The notes under the pieces are model-generated. The model was not told where the DNA came from. It ran no database searches and saw nothing but the letters and a program-made list of their open reading frames with translations. This document shows, one piece after another, positions 57,251 to 64,000 of a DNA stretch of 64,000 bases (position 1 is the first letter of the stretch; each line of letters opens with the position of its first letter). Both the position numbers and the translations under genes were made by a program. The stretch comes from PFL42 sp963789825 (GTDB taxonomy: Bacteria; Chloroflexota; Anaerolineae; Anaerolineales; E44-bin32). The stretch is taken from assembly GCA_963789825.1 (NCBI GenBank), contig CAWBME010000006.1:62001-126000 (forward strand), in the 5' to 3' direction.

Positions 57251-57730
57251 TTAGCCCGAAGCCTCGGCTCCGAGCAGGTCGGCCAAGATCTGGGCGCTGT
57301 GCCCTTCCGGCTTGACGTTCTCATAGATGCGCAGCAAACGACCGTCGGGGCCGATCAGGAAAGTGGTCCGCAGCACGCCTTCGTAGTTGCGCCCCATGAA
57401 GGTCTTCGGCCCCCAGACGCCGTACGCCGAGGCCACGGCATGCCCCTCGTCGGCCAGCAGGGGGAAGGGCAGAGAAAACTTATCGCGGAACTTGGCATGC
57501 GAGGCCACGCTATCAGGAGAGATGCCGAGCACCTGCACCGCGTTCTGCCGATAGTCGGCGTATGCGTCGCGAAAGCCGCAGGCTTGGGTGGTGCAGCCTG
57601 GCGTATCGTCCTTGGGGTAGAAGTACAGCACGACCGGACGCCCGCGCAGGTCCGCAAGGCGGATCTCGTTGCCGTGATCGTCGTGCAGGGCGAAGTCGGG
57701 GGCCGGATCCCCGACGCGCGGCAGGCTCAT
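57251..57730 (-). CDS. bcp: Thiol peroxidase of the BCP/PrxQ family
   Basis: 159-residue peroxiredoxin reducing peroxides. The peroxidatic Cys is in YPKDDTPGCTTQACGFRD, with a second Cys five residues on for an atypical 2-Cys mechanism. GDPAPDFALHDDHGNEIRL and TFLIGPDGRLLRIYENVK are conserved. Lies 26 bases upstream of DedA on the same strand; the two are probably co-transcribed. Preceded by AGGAGGG. Confidence 0.95.
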   Translation of the reverse strand: MSLPRVGDPAPDFALHDDHGNEIRLADLRGRPVVLYFYPKDDTPGCTTQACGFRDAYADYRQNAVQVLGISPDSVASHAKFRDKFSLPFPLLADEGHAVASAYGVWGPKTFMGRNYEGVLRTTFLIGPDGRLLRIYENVKPEGHSAQILADLLGAEASG

Positions 57731-57885
57731 CGCTGCGGAACCCTCCTGGGTGGTTGACAGGAAGGCAATCCTACCACGGCTGGGAGCACCGCTAGGTTAT
57801 CGCTGAGTTCCCGGCGGCGGGCGTTGCCCTTTGCCGGAAGAGCGCCTAGAATGCGGCGGCAGAGGCGCAGGAGGCGCCGCTTCCG

Positions 57886-58578
57886 ATGCAGGCCTTTGTG
57901 ATTGCCGCCGACCCCGACGAGCGCGACCTGATCTCGTTCGCCCTGCGTCACACGGGACTAGCCGTGGCGCCCGGCTCGGAGCTGCGCCGCATCTTGACCA
58001 GCTGGCAGGAGAATCCGGCCGACGTGGTGATCCTGGCCGCCGAGGAAACGGCGAGCCTGCAGTCCGACATCACCGCCCTGCGGGCGGTGACCGATGTGCC
58101 GCTGATCGTGATGGTGGACCCGGCGGGCGAAGCGCAGCTGGCTGCCTGGGTGCGCACCGGCGCCGACCTGGTGATGGAGCGGCCGGTGTCGTTGCGGCTG
58201 TTCTCGGAGTACGCCCTGGGTCTGATGCGCCGCAGCGGGGCCACCGCCTCCTTCAGCATGCCGCGCCTCGAGTTGGACGGAATCACGCTCGACCCGGCGA
58301 CGCGCACCGTCAGCGTGGAGGGCAAAGACCCCCGCCGCCTGACCCAGCTCGAGTTCCGCCTGCTGCACGTGCTGGTCGCCAATCGGGAGCAGGTGGTCCC
58401 GACCGAGGCCATCGTCGAGCGCGTCTGGGGGTACTCCGGCGAAGGGGACCGCGACTTGGTGCGCGGCCTGGTGAGTCGGCTTCGGCACAAGATCGAGCCA
58501 GACCCGGAGAAGCCGCGCTTCATCCAAACGATTGCCGGCGTCGGATACCAGTTCACCCTGGCACAACCACCCGCCTAG
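57886..58578 (+). CDS. OmpR-family regulator with a pseudo-receiver domain
   Basis: 230 residues. The C-terminal winged helix is normal (RLTQLEFRLLHVLVANREQV, RGLVSRLRHKIEPDPEKPRF, QTIAGVGYQFTL). The receiver domain lacks the phospho-acceptor: the position after VVIL is Ala (about residue 51, ADVVILAAEE). The conserved Lys is also lost (VMERPVSLRL). It therefore probably binds DNA without phosphorylation. It lies directly before the LysW-like cluster on the same strand and may regulate it. TAGAAT and an AGGAGG site precede the ATG. Confidence 0.88.
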   Translation: MQAFVIAADPDERDLISFALRHTGLAVAPGSELRRILTSWQENPADVVILAAEETASLQSDITALRAVTDVPLIVMVDPAGEAQLAAWVRTGADLVMERPVSLRLFSEYALGLMRRSGATASFSMPRLELDGITLDPATRTVSVEGKDPRRLTQLEFRLLHVLVANREQVVPTEAIVERVWGYSGEGDRDLVRGLVSRLRHKIEPDPEKPRFIQTIAGVGYQFTLAQPPA

Positions 58579-58699
58579 CCGTTGCCGGCCAGGCAGTCAG
58601 CCGCCAGCCAGCCGGCAGGAGTGCGGGGCGAGTGTCGGTCGGCGGGCACAACCTCGCTTGCCAGCAGTGGTCGCCAAGCACTTCCCGCTTGCACGCCTT

Positions 58700-58753
58700 T
58701 GCCACATCTGGGGCAGTTCTACCACTCCTCTGCCACATCTGGTGCAGTAGAAT
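58700..58753 (+). promoter_or_regulatory. Two direct repeats overlapping a -10 box, upstream of the LysW-like gene
   Basis: TGCCACATCTGGGGCAG (58700-58716) and TGCCACATCTGGTGCAG (58731-58747), 31 bases apart (three helical turns), each partly palindromic. TAGAAT (58748-58753) follows the second copy immediately, as expected for a repressor or activator operator. The LysW-like gene starts at 58823. Confidence 0.6.
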
Positions 58754-58822
58754 TGCGCATAATTGCGGTAATTTTAGCCCTGGTATGGGAGAAATTGGCC
58801 TTGGAACGAAAGGAAAGCGCCG

Positions 58823-59032
58823 ATGCTGCAAGGAACCTGTCCTGAGTGTGCCGGTCCGCTGCACTTCGTTCGTCCGCCAGCTCTCGGCCAGCGGGCCCGC
58901 TGCCCGAAGTGCGGTGCGCGGCTGGAGGTCGTCCGCGCCGATCCGATCGAGTTGGATTGGGCCTTCGAAGGGCCGCTCGGCACGGGCTGGAAGATGGGAG
59001 AAGTCTTGACCGAAGATGAGCTGGAAGGTTGA
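58823..59032 (+). CDS. LysW-like zinc-ribbon protein
   Basis: 69 residues. Zinc ribbon with CPEC (6-9) and CPKC (27-30), followed by ARLEVVRADPIELDWAFEG, which closely resembles the amino-group carrier protein LysW/ArgW (lysine or arginine biosynthesis) around residues 25-45. The end differs: instead of EDWGE, the C-terminus reads EVLTEDELEG, acidic with a terminal Gly. No other lysine-carrier genes (lysX, lysY, lysZ) are adjacent. A LysW-type carrier would be loaded by an ATP-grasp ligase, and one follows 105 bases downstream. Confidence 0.8.
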   Translation: MLQGTCPECAGPLHFVRPPALGQRARCPKCGARLEVVRADPIELDWAFEGPLGTGWKMGEVLTEDELEG

Positions 59033-59137
59033 CGGGCGGAAACCAAGCAACACGACCGCAAGGATCTGAGTGCTAGCTCCTCCAAGGGCTCGGCGCTCGG
59101 TCTTGCAGGTACGACGTCAGAGAATGGAGAACAGGGA

Positions 59138-60343
59138 ATGCGCGACTACAGTTCGATGAAGCTGCACAACAAGAAGCCTCCGAGTCCGATCCTCAGCAGG
59201 CCCCCGTGGCGGATCGCGCTGGTGGCCAACCTGAAGGACGAGATCGATTGGGGGCCTGAAGCTCCTGCCGACGCCGGCTCGGAGTTCGACCGGCGGGAGA
59301 CGATCGAAGCTCTGGCTGCGGCGCTGGAGGAGGACGGCCACTGGGTGACGTTCTGCCGGGCCGACAGCACGCTGCCGGAGGCGCTGCTCAACCTCCGACC
59401 GCATATCGCCTTCAATATCGCCGAGGGTCTGGGCGGCGATGGACGCGAGGCACAAGCGCCTGCGGTGTTCGAGCTGCTGGGAATCCCCTACACGGCTTCG
59501 CGCGTGGTGGCCAATGCCATCTCGCTTGACAAGACCCAGACCAAGCGCATCTGGCAAACCCTGGGCTTGCCGACACCCAAATTCCTCGAAGCGCGGGTCC
59601 CCGAAGACGCCAGCCTGTGGAAACGCGGCTATCCGGCTTTCGTCAAGCCGGCGCGCGAGGGGACGGGGATGGGCATCGATACCATGGCCGTGGTCCAGGA
59701 TGAAGCGGAGCTGCGCGAACGCATTGCCTGGCTGGTTGAGAGCTACCATCAGCCTGCTCTGGTGGAGGAGTTCCTTCCCGGACGAGAGTTCACCGTGGGC
59801 TACCTCGGTAACGCCGGCCCGTCCGCCGGGCGGCGCCGCCCCTGGCTCTACGACCGCAACGGGTATCACTTCTTCCCGGTCCTCGAGCTGGATAACCAGG
59901 CCAGCGTCAGCCCCGGTGTGTATGGGCATGACGCCAAGAGCTTCGATATCGGCGCGGTGGGCGCCCCTGGCTACCTGTGCCCGGCCGACATCCCCCGCTC
60001 GCTGCAGTCCAAGATGCTGCGCATTGCTCGACAGGGGGCGGAAGCCTTGGGGGCAGCGGACGTCTCGCGCCTCGACTTCCGCATGGGCGCTGACGGCCAA
60101 CCCTATCTGATGGAAATCAATACGCTGCCGGGGATGAACTCGGAAATCAGCGATCTGTGCATCATGGCCGCCTCCGAGGGCATGCCCTACCAGGATCTGA
60201 TTTCCGAGATCCTGTATCTGGGCGCCGAGCGCTTCGGCTTGCCTTACGATGCGCTCGTTCCAACGCCGGCTGCAGCGAAGCGCAGCGTGCAGACGCTGCT
60301 GCAGCGGGCGCCGGCGGTGAGGGTGACCGGCAACGCTGGGTAA
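59138..60343 (+). CDS. ATP-grasp ligase, D-Ala-D-Ala ligase superfamily
   Basis: 401 residues. The N-terminal Rossmann part (WRIALVANLKDEIDWG, LRPHIAFNIAEGLGGDGREA) and central FVKPAREGTGMGI (ATP loop), EEFLPGREFTVGYLGN, DFRMGADGQPYLMEINTLPG (Mg ligands, Glu-x-Asn) are typical of D-alanine-D-alanine ligase-like enzymes. It joins a carboxylate to an amine through an acyl-phosphate. In this context it could load an amino acid onto the LysW-like protein or a peptide. ATG preceded by GGAG. Lies between LysW-like and lysine 2,3-aminomutase genes. Confidence 0.88.
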   Translation: MRDYSSMKLHNKKPPSPILSRPPWRIALVANLKDEIDWGPEAPADAGSEFDRRETIEALAAALEEDGHWVTFCRADSTLPEALLNLRPHIAFNIAEGLGGDGREAQAPAVFELLGIPYTASRVVANAISLDKTQTKRIWQTLGLPTPKFLEARVPEDASLWKRGYPAFVKPAREGTGMGIDTMAVVQDEAELRERIAWLVESYHQPALVEEFLPGREFTVGYLGNAGPSAGRRRPWLYDRNGYHFFPVLELDNQASVSPGVYGHDAKSFDIGAVGAPGYLCPADIPRSLQSKMLRIARQGAEALGAADVSRLDFRMGADGQPYLMEINTLPGMNSEISDLCIMAASEGMPYQDLISEILYLGAERFGLPYDALVPTPAAAKRSVQTLLQRAPAVRVTGNAG

Positions 60344-60423
60344 CCTGCGGCTCGAACGCGCGAGGTGAACGAGCACGGGGTGCACCCCCGTTCGCGTGAC
60401 GCGCGGCATCGGCTCAACTGCCG

Positions 60424-60432
60424 TGGTACACT
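60424..60432 (+). promoter_or_regulatory. Possible extended -10 box before the aminomutase gene
   Basis: TGGTACACT ending 20 bases before ATG 60453. Could give the aminomutase its own transcript inside the cluster. Confidence 0.4.
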
Positions 60433-60452
60433 CACGATTCACTGAGGTGCCC

Positions 60453-61859
60453 ATGACCAAGCGACCCTTCACATCCCGCCGTGCGCCGGCCTATGCCGAT
60501 GTCCCCGAGGCGAAATGGAATGACTGGCGCTGGCAGCTCAGCAACCGCCTGAACTCGGTCGAGGAGATCGAGCGCGTCTTCCCTCTGACCGATAGCGAGC
60601 GGCGTGCCCTCTCGGCGCCCGGCTTGTTCCGGGTCGATGTCACGCCCTACTTCATCTCCCTGATCGACCCCGACGACCCGCACGATCCGATCCGCCAGCA
60701 GGTGATCCCCACCGCCAGCGAGATGGTTCCGTTCACCGGGATGATGGAGGATTCACTCTCGGAGGACGCGCATTCCCCCGTGCCGGGGCTCGTCCATCGC
60801 TATCCCGACCGGGTGCTGATGCTGGTCACGACGCAGTGTGCCTCCTACTGCCGCTACTGCACGCGCTCACGCATCGTCGGCGATCCCAAGGAGCAGTTCT
60901 CGCGCGCCGAATTCGAGCTCCAGCTGGACTACCTGCGCCGCACGCCCCAGGTGCGTGACGTGCTGCTCTCCGGCGGCGATCCGCTGACCCTTGCCCCTAA
61001 GCTGCTGGAGGAACTGCTGCGGCGGCTGCGCGAGATCGAGCATATCGAAATCGTGCGCATCGGGTCGCGGGTTCCGGTCTTCATGCCGATGCGCGTCGAC
61101 GATGAGCTCTGTGAGATGCTGGCCCGGTACCACCCGCTGTGGATGAACATCCACGTCAACCACCCGCACGAGATCACCGCCGAGCTCGCCGAGGCCTGCG
61201 ACCGCCTGAGCCGGGCGGGCGTGCCGCTGGGCAATCAGTCGGTCTTGCTGGCGGGCGTCAATGACTGCGTTCACCTGCAACGCCAACTGGTGCAAGAGCT
61301 GGTGCGCATTCGTGTGCGGCCGTACTACCTGTATCAGTGCGACCTGGTCGACGGTTCGGGCCAGTTCCGCACCCCGGTCGCCAAAGGCATCGAGATCATG
61401 GAGGGCCTGCGCGGCCACACCTCTGGCTACGCCATCCCGGCCTATGTGATCGACGCGCCCGGCGGTGGCGGGAAGATCCCGGTCATGCCCAGCTACCAGC
61501 TCAGCGCCTCCGATCACAAGATCGTGCTGCGCAACTTCGAGGGATTCGTCACCACCTACGAAGAGCCACTCTCCTATACGCCTCACGATGCGGACACCTG
61601 CGAGTTCTGCCGGGGGAAGCGGCCCGAACCCGGGCAGACCGGCGTGACCGGGCTGTTGGACGGCGAGAGCATGGTCATCACGCCAGAGGGCTTCGATCGG
61701 GTGCACGAACGCGGGGGTACGCAGCATCGCTTGCGCGCCGATGCGGCCAAGTGGCAGCCACTCGGGATCGGGCCATCCCAGGAATCGGACGCGGCTGGGG
61801 AAGGGCAGGCGGAACCGGATCCGGCGCCCAAGGCGAAGGCTGCCGTCCCGGAGAAGTAG
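60453..61859 (+). CDS. kamA: Lysine 2,3-aminomutase, radical SAM and PLP dependent
   Basis: 468-residue enzyme interconverting L-lysine and beta-lysine. The radical SAM cluster motif is CASYCRYC (Cys129, 133, 136), and the PLP lysine is Lys341 in GGGGKIPVMP. Asp297 (CDLVDG) and Asp334 (YVIDAPGG) match the two aspartates that bind the substrate side chain in clostridial enzyme, so lysine is the likely substrate. EDAHSPVPGLVHRYPDRVL and HVNHPHEIT are family motifs. The last 60 residues form a charged tail. Third gene after the LysW-like and ATP-grasp genes; no ablB acetyltransferase is adjacent. Confidence 0.95.
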   Translation: MTKRPFTSRRAPAYADVPEAKWNDWRWQLSNRLNSVEEIERVFPLTDSERRALSAPGLFRVDVTPYFISLIDPDDPHDPIRQQVIPTASEMVPFTGMMEDSLSEDAHSPVPGLVHRYPDRVLMLVTTQCASYCRYCTRSRIVGDPKEQFSRAEFELQLDYLRRTPQVRDVLLSGGDPLTLAPKLLEELLRRLREIEHIEIVRIGSRVPVFMPMRVDDELCEMLARYHPLWMNIHVNHPHEITAELAEACDRLSRAGVPLGNQSVLLAGVNDCVHLQRQLVQELVRIRVRPYYLYQCDLVDGSGQFRTPVAKGIEIMEGLRGHTSGYAIPAYVIDAPGGGGKIPVMPSYQLSASDHKIVLRNFEGFVTTYEEPLSYTPHDADTCEFCRGKRPEPGQTGVTGLLDGESMVITPEGFDRVHERGGTQHRLRADAAKWQPLGIGPSQESDAAGEGQAEPDPAPKAKAAVPEK

Positions 61860-61885
61860 CCGCCCGTTGTTCACCATCCTCGTAA

Positions 61886-61916
61886 GGGCCTCCCGCAACG
61901 GAGGCCCGTTCTGTCT
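61886..61916 (+). terminator. Terminator after the aminomutase gene
   Basis: 8-bp stem GGGCCTCC/GGAGGCCC, 6-base loop, then GTTCTGTCT. It closes the cluster that begins at 58823. Confidence 0.75.
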
Positions 61917-62210
61917 CCTGCGGGGTCCTAGCTCCTTCCGTGTGTGCGAAGGTTCGCGCCGAAGGAATGGACTACGCGCAACCCCGAGGAATTCGCCTCA
62001 TGTGCGCGTAGTCACGAGGCTGGTGGGATGCGGGGATTTGACGAAGCCCGTGGGCCGCGCCTGCTCTCGGGCGGCGCCTGCGGCTGTGAGCGCTGCAAGG
62101 TGCAGGCCGGAGGCTGAACGCTGAGAACGGGTCCTGTCTGGGGCCGGGATGGGCATGTGGAGGTCACCCACAAGCGACCAATGCGGTGGGAGCATGGTGG
62201 GAGGCACCGA

Positions 62211-62316
62211 GAACATCTCTCGCTTCCCCTCCGCTTCGCTGCGGGGCAGGCGCTCGCAATGACAGTCCCCCCCGCATGATGTCATCCCGAGGCGGCCCTT
62301 TCGCCGAGGGATCTGC
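62211..62316. repeat. Two head-to-head TGTCAT-type intergenic repeats
   Basis: Right copy (62278-62316): starts GATGTCATCCCGAGG and ends GCCGAGGGATCTGC. Left copy (62264-62211, reverse strand): TGTCATTGCGAGCG with an internal hairpin (CCCCTCCGC/GCTGCGGGG). Both follow the TGTCAT...GAGGGATCT or GCGAGAGATGT pattern of short dispersed repeats that I recall from several bacterial phyla. No coding role is seen. Confidence 0.5.
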
Positions 62317-62784
62317 TTGTGGGTCTTGAGTTCGTCCTGGGGCAAGATGGCCAGGGCCGGTGGCGATCCCAGCGGCCTTCCCTCCGATCCCGCGCGTTCT
62401 CTCGAAAGTCCTGTCGATTCCCCATGCGGTTCCGCACGTGCTCGTCTCGGTCGTATCCGTGCTCGAGCCGATCTGCAAAGCCGGCGAACCGCTCGCACCG
62501 CGCTGGATCCTCATGGAGGTATGCATGCACACGCTCGTCGCCAGACTTGCGGCAGGACGCAGCGTCCTGATGATCGCTGAGGCATTGCTCCAACGCGGCG
62601 GCAGCGTGCCCTGCGGAGGGCACGCAGTGGGTAAGAGGGCCGGGGAGCTGCATGGCGTCGGCTGAAGGGAAACCTCCTTGGCGCGAATCGGTCGCCTCGA
62701 CGGCGTGACCGCCCCGGGAGACGCGAACGTGTCGCAGGAGGACAGGCTTGAGCCGCTGGCTGAGCCGACCGGGTGGGGGTTGCC

Positions 62785-64000
62785 CTAAGGGCCCACCACC
62801 TGGAGGACTTGCCCGATCTCAGGCAGCGCATACCCGGGCAGCGCCAGGATGGCGCGGTGCAAGTCGGCATCGGCCAGCACGTCAAGCACGGGCTGGAATA
62901 CCGGGCTGCGGAAATGCTCCTCCGGCACGACGAGGTCATAACGCTCCTCGAGCGAGCGGGAGGAAATCCAGCCCATACTGCGCAGCGGCGGCTTCGATGC
63001 CCATGCCGCAGTCGACCTGGCCGGCAGCGACGGCGGCCGCGGCCGTCAGGTGGGTGTAGGTCTCTTGCGTGTAGCCACGAACGGATGCCGAGGCGATGCC
63101 CTCTTGCGCCAGTAGATGGTCGAGCAGCACGCGTGTCCCGGCGCCCCGCTGGCGATTGACAAACGCTACGTCAGCGCGCGTCAGGTCGCCGAGACCGCGG
63201 ATGCCCTTGGGGTTGCCGGAGGCGACCAGCAGGCCCTGCGTGCGCCGGATGAAACCCAACAAGACGACCTTGCGCCCGGGCAGGTAGCGCCGCACGAAGG
63301 GAAGGTTGTACTCCCCGGTTTGCGGGTCAAGCAGGTGACATCCGCCGAAATGCGCCTCACCCCTTGACAGCGCGATCAGTCCCCCCAGGCTTCCCACGTT
63401 GGCCGAGGTCAGCCGGCGACCGCGCGCCGGCAGCCGTTCGGCAATCAGATCCAGCGTCAAGTCGTGGGAACCCAGGGCGACGATGGTGCGCTCGACCCAG
63501 GACGGATCGAGGTACAGCCGGACCTCCACCCGGTCGCCGGCGTCGAGCCCCTGAGTGCCAGCCGGGATCAGGACGATCCCATCCGCCCGCACGAGAGAAG
63601 TGATCACGCCGGCGCCGCGTGAGAGCGGCGCGGCCACGACCCGCTCGCCGACCCGGCCAACTGCCACCCGCAGGTACTCGTCGTCGCCGGCCGAAGAATG
63701 TACTTTGCGCGTCAGCGTCGCCGACAGCCGAGGCGGGTCCGGCGGGATGACGCCAAGCCAGCGCGCCAGCAGCGGCTCGACGAAGATTTCCCCGGTGAGC
63801 GCCGCCGAGACCGGGAAGCCCGGTACGCCGATCACCGGCACGCGCCGGGCTTGCGCATCGATCATCCCCAGGATGACGGGGTGACCGGGCCTCACGGCGA
63901 CTCCATGCACCAGCATCCGTCCGATCGACTCCACCACCTCAGCCGTGAAGTCTTCGGAACCGGCCGACGAACCAGCGTTGACCAGTACCAGGTCATGGTC
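62785..64000 (-). CDS. Molybdopterin molybdenumtransferase fused to a periplasmic-binding-like domain, partial (one frame break near 62955)
   Basis: The beginning lies beyond the right edge. Visible MoeA part: VLVNAGSSAGSEDFTAEVV, VRPGHPVILGMID and VPVIGVPGFPVSAALTGEIF, then the beta-barrel MoeA domain IV (DEYLRVAVGRVGERVVAAPL). The C-terminal ~210 residues (VALGSHDLTLDLIAERLPAR, GGLIALSRGEAHFGGCHLLD, NRQRGAGTRVLLDHLLAQEG) match the PBP-like domain found in molybdate-responsive or MoeA-fused proteins. An extra base near 62955 separates YGLDFLPLARE from ERYDLVVPEEHFRSPVF. Used in molybdenum-cofactor synthesis; the PBP-like domain may sense molybdate or a cofactor form. Confidence 0.88.

Larger units (their letters stand above)
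61860..62784. other. Intergenic region with terminator and short repeats
   Basis: 925 bases. It holds the terminator at 61886, two hairpin repeats at 62211-62316 and a perfect 9-bp hairpin at 62604-62625 (GCGTGCCCT, GCGG, AGGGCACGC) that may end the MoeA-PBP transcript. Open frames show no recognisable product. Confidence 0.6.

Overview
The window is GC-rich bacterial chromosome with no phage, plasmid or CRISPR signature. The gene set suggests a Chloroflexota (Anaerolineae-like) genome, probably metagenome-derived. Pointers are Thr/Pro-rich linkers in secreted proteins, a CpaE-like receiver-ATPase, many GAF/PAS kinases, a cyclic 2,3-diphosphoglycerate synthase homologue, a LysW-like carrier, and cell-envelope genes that look monoderm (LysM, M23, G5-3D, LCP). 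The phylum is an inference; no rRNA is present to confirm it.

Layout. 1-3044 (minus): S41 protease, then a three-gene overlapping operon (membrane protein, HAD phosphatase, CoA-transferase alpha-like). 3118-4824: mutL. 5513-8775 (minus): CpaE-like receiver-ATPase, sirtuin, GAF histidine kinase. 8911-12216: large membrane histidine kinase. 12356-18101: information block rpoC, rplU, rpmA, rpmE (bL31 fused to an RpoA-CTD-like domain). 18192-22387: nucleotide salvage (tdk, hpt), tRNA/polyA nucleotidyltransferase, zinc ribbon, dinB. 22425-27217: GH-like protein, GH36 alpha-galactosidase, membrane protein. 27965-35888: M20 peptidase, PfkB kinase, response regulator, orphan DNA methylase, cyclic-2,3-DPG synthase, argS, rpsT. 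36125-52029: envelope and polysaccharide genes, tRNA-Ser(GGA), ksgA, a GT2 and a V4R/roadblock pair. 53093-57730: DsbA-cyclophilin lipoprotein, selenocysteine tRNA, site-2 protease, VOC, DedA, Bcp. 57886-61859: degenerate response regulator, then a LysW-like protein, ATP-grasp ligase and lysine 2,3-aminomutase. 62785-64000: MoeA-PBP fusion running off the window.

The most promising unusual system is at 58700-61859. A small LysW-type zinc-ribbon protein sits behind two 31-bp-spaced direct repeats. It is followed by a D-Ala-D-Ala-ligase-type ATP-grasp enzyme and a lysine 2,3-aminomutase that keeps the lysine-binding aspartates. This suggests carrier-linked beta-lysine chemistry.

About 23 single-base frame breaks cut conserved genes, including rpoC, argS, dinB and moeA. 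Where the reading can be reconstructed they mostly look like one extra base. They are best read as consensus errors, so broken genes are annotated here as whole loci with the break position given. Promoters are often visible as extended -10 boxes (TGNTATAAT), several only 6-9 bases upstream of start codons, which suggests leaderless mRNAs. A pair of 219- and 258-bp MITE-like elements with inverted termini is also present.
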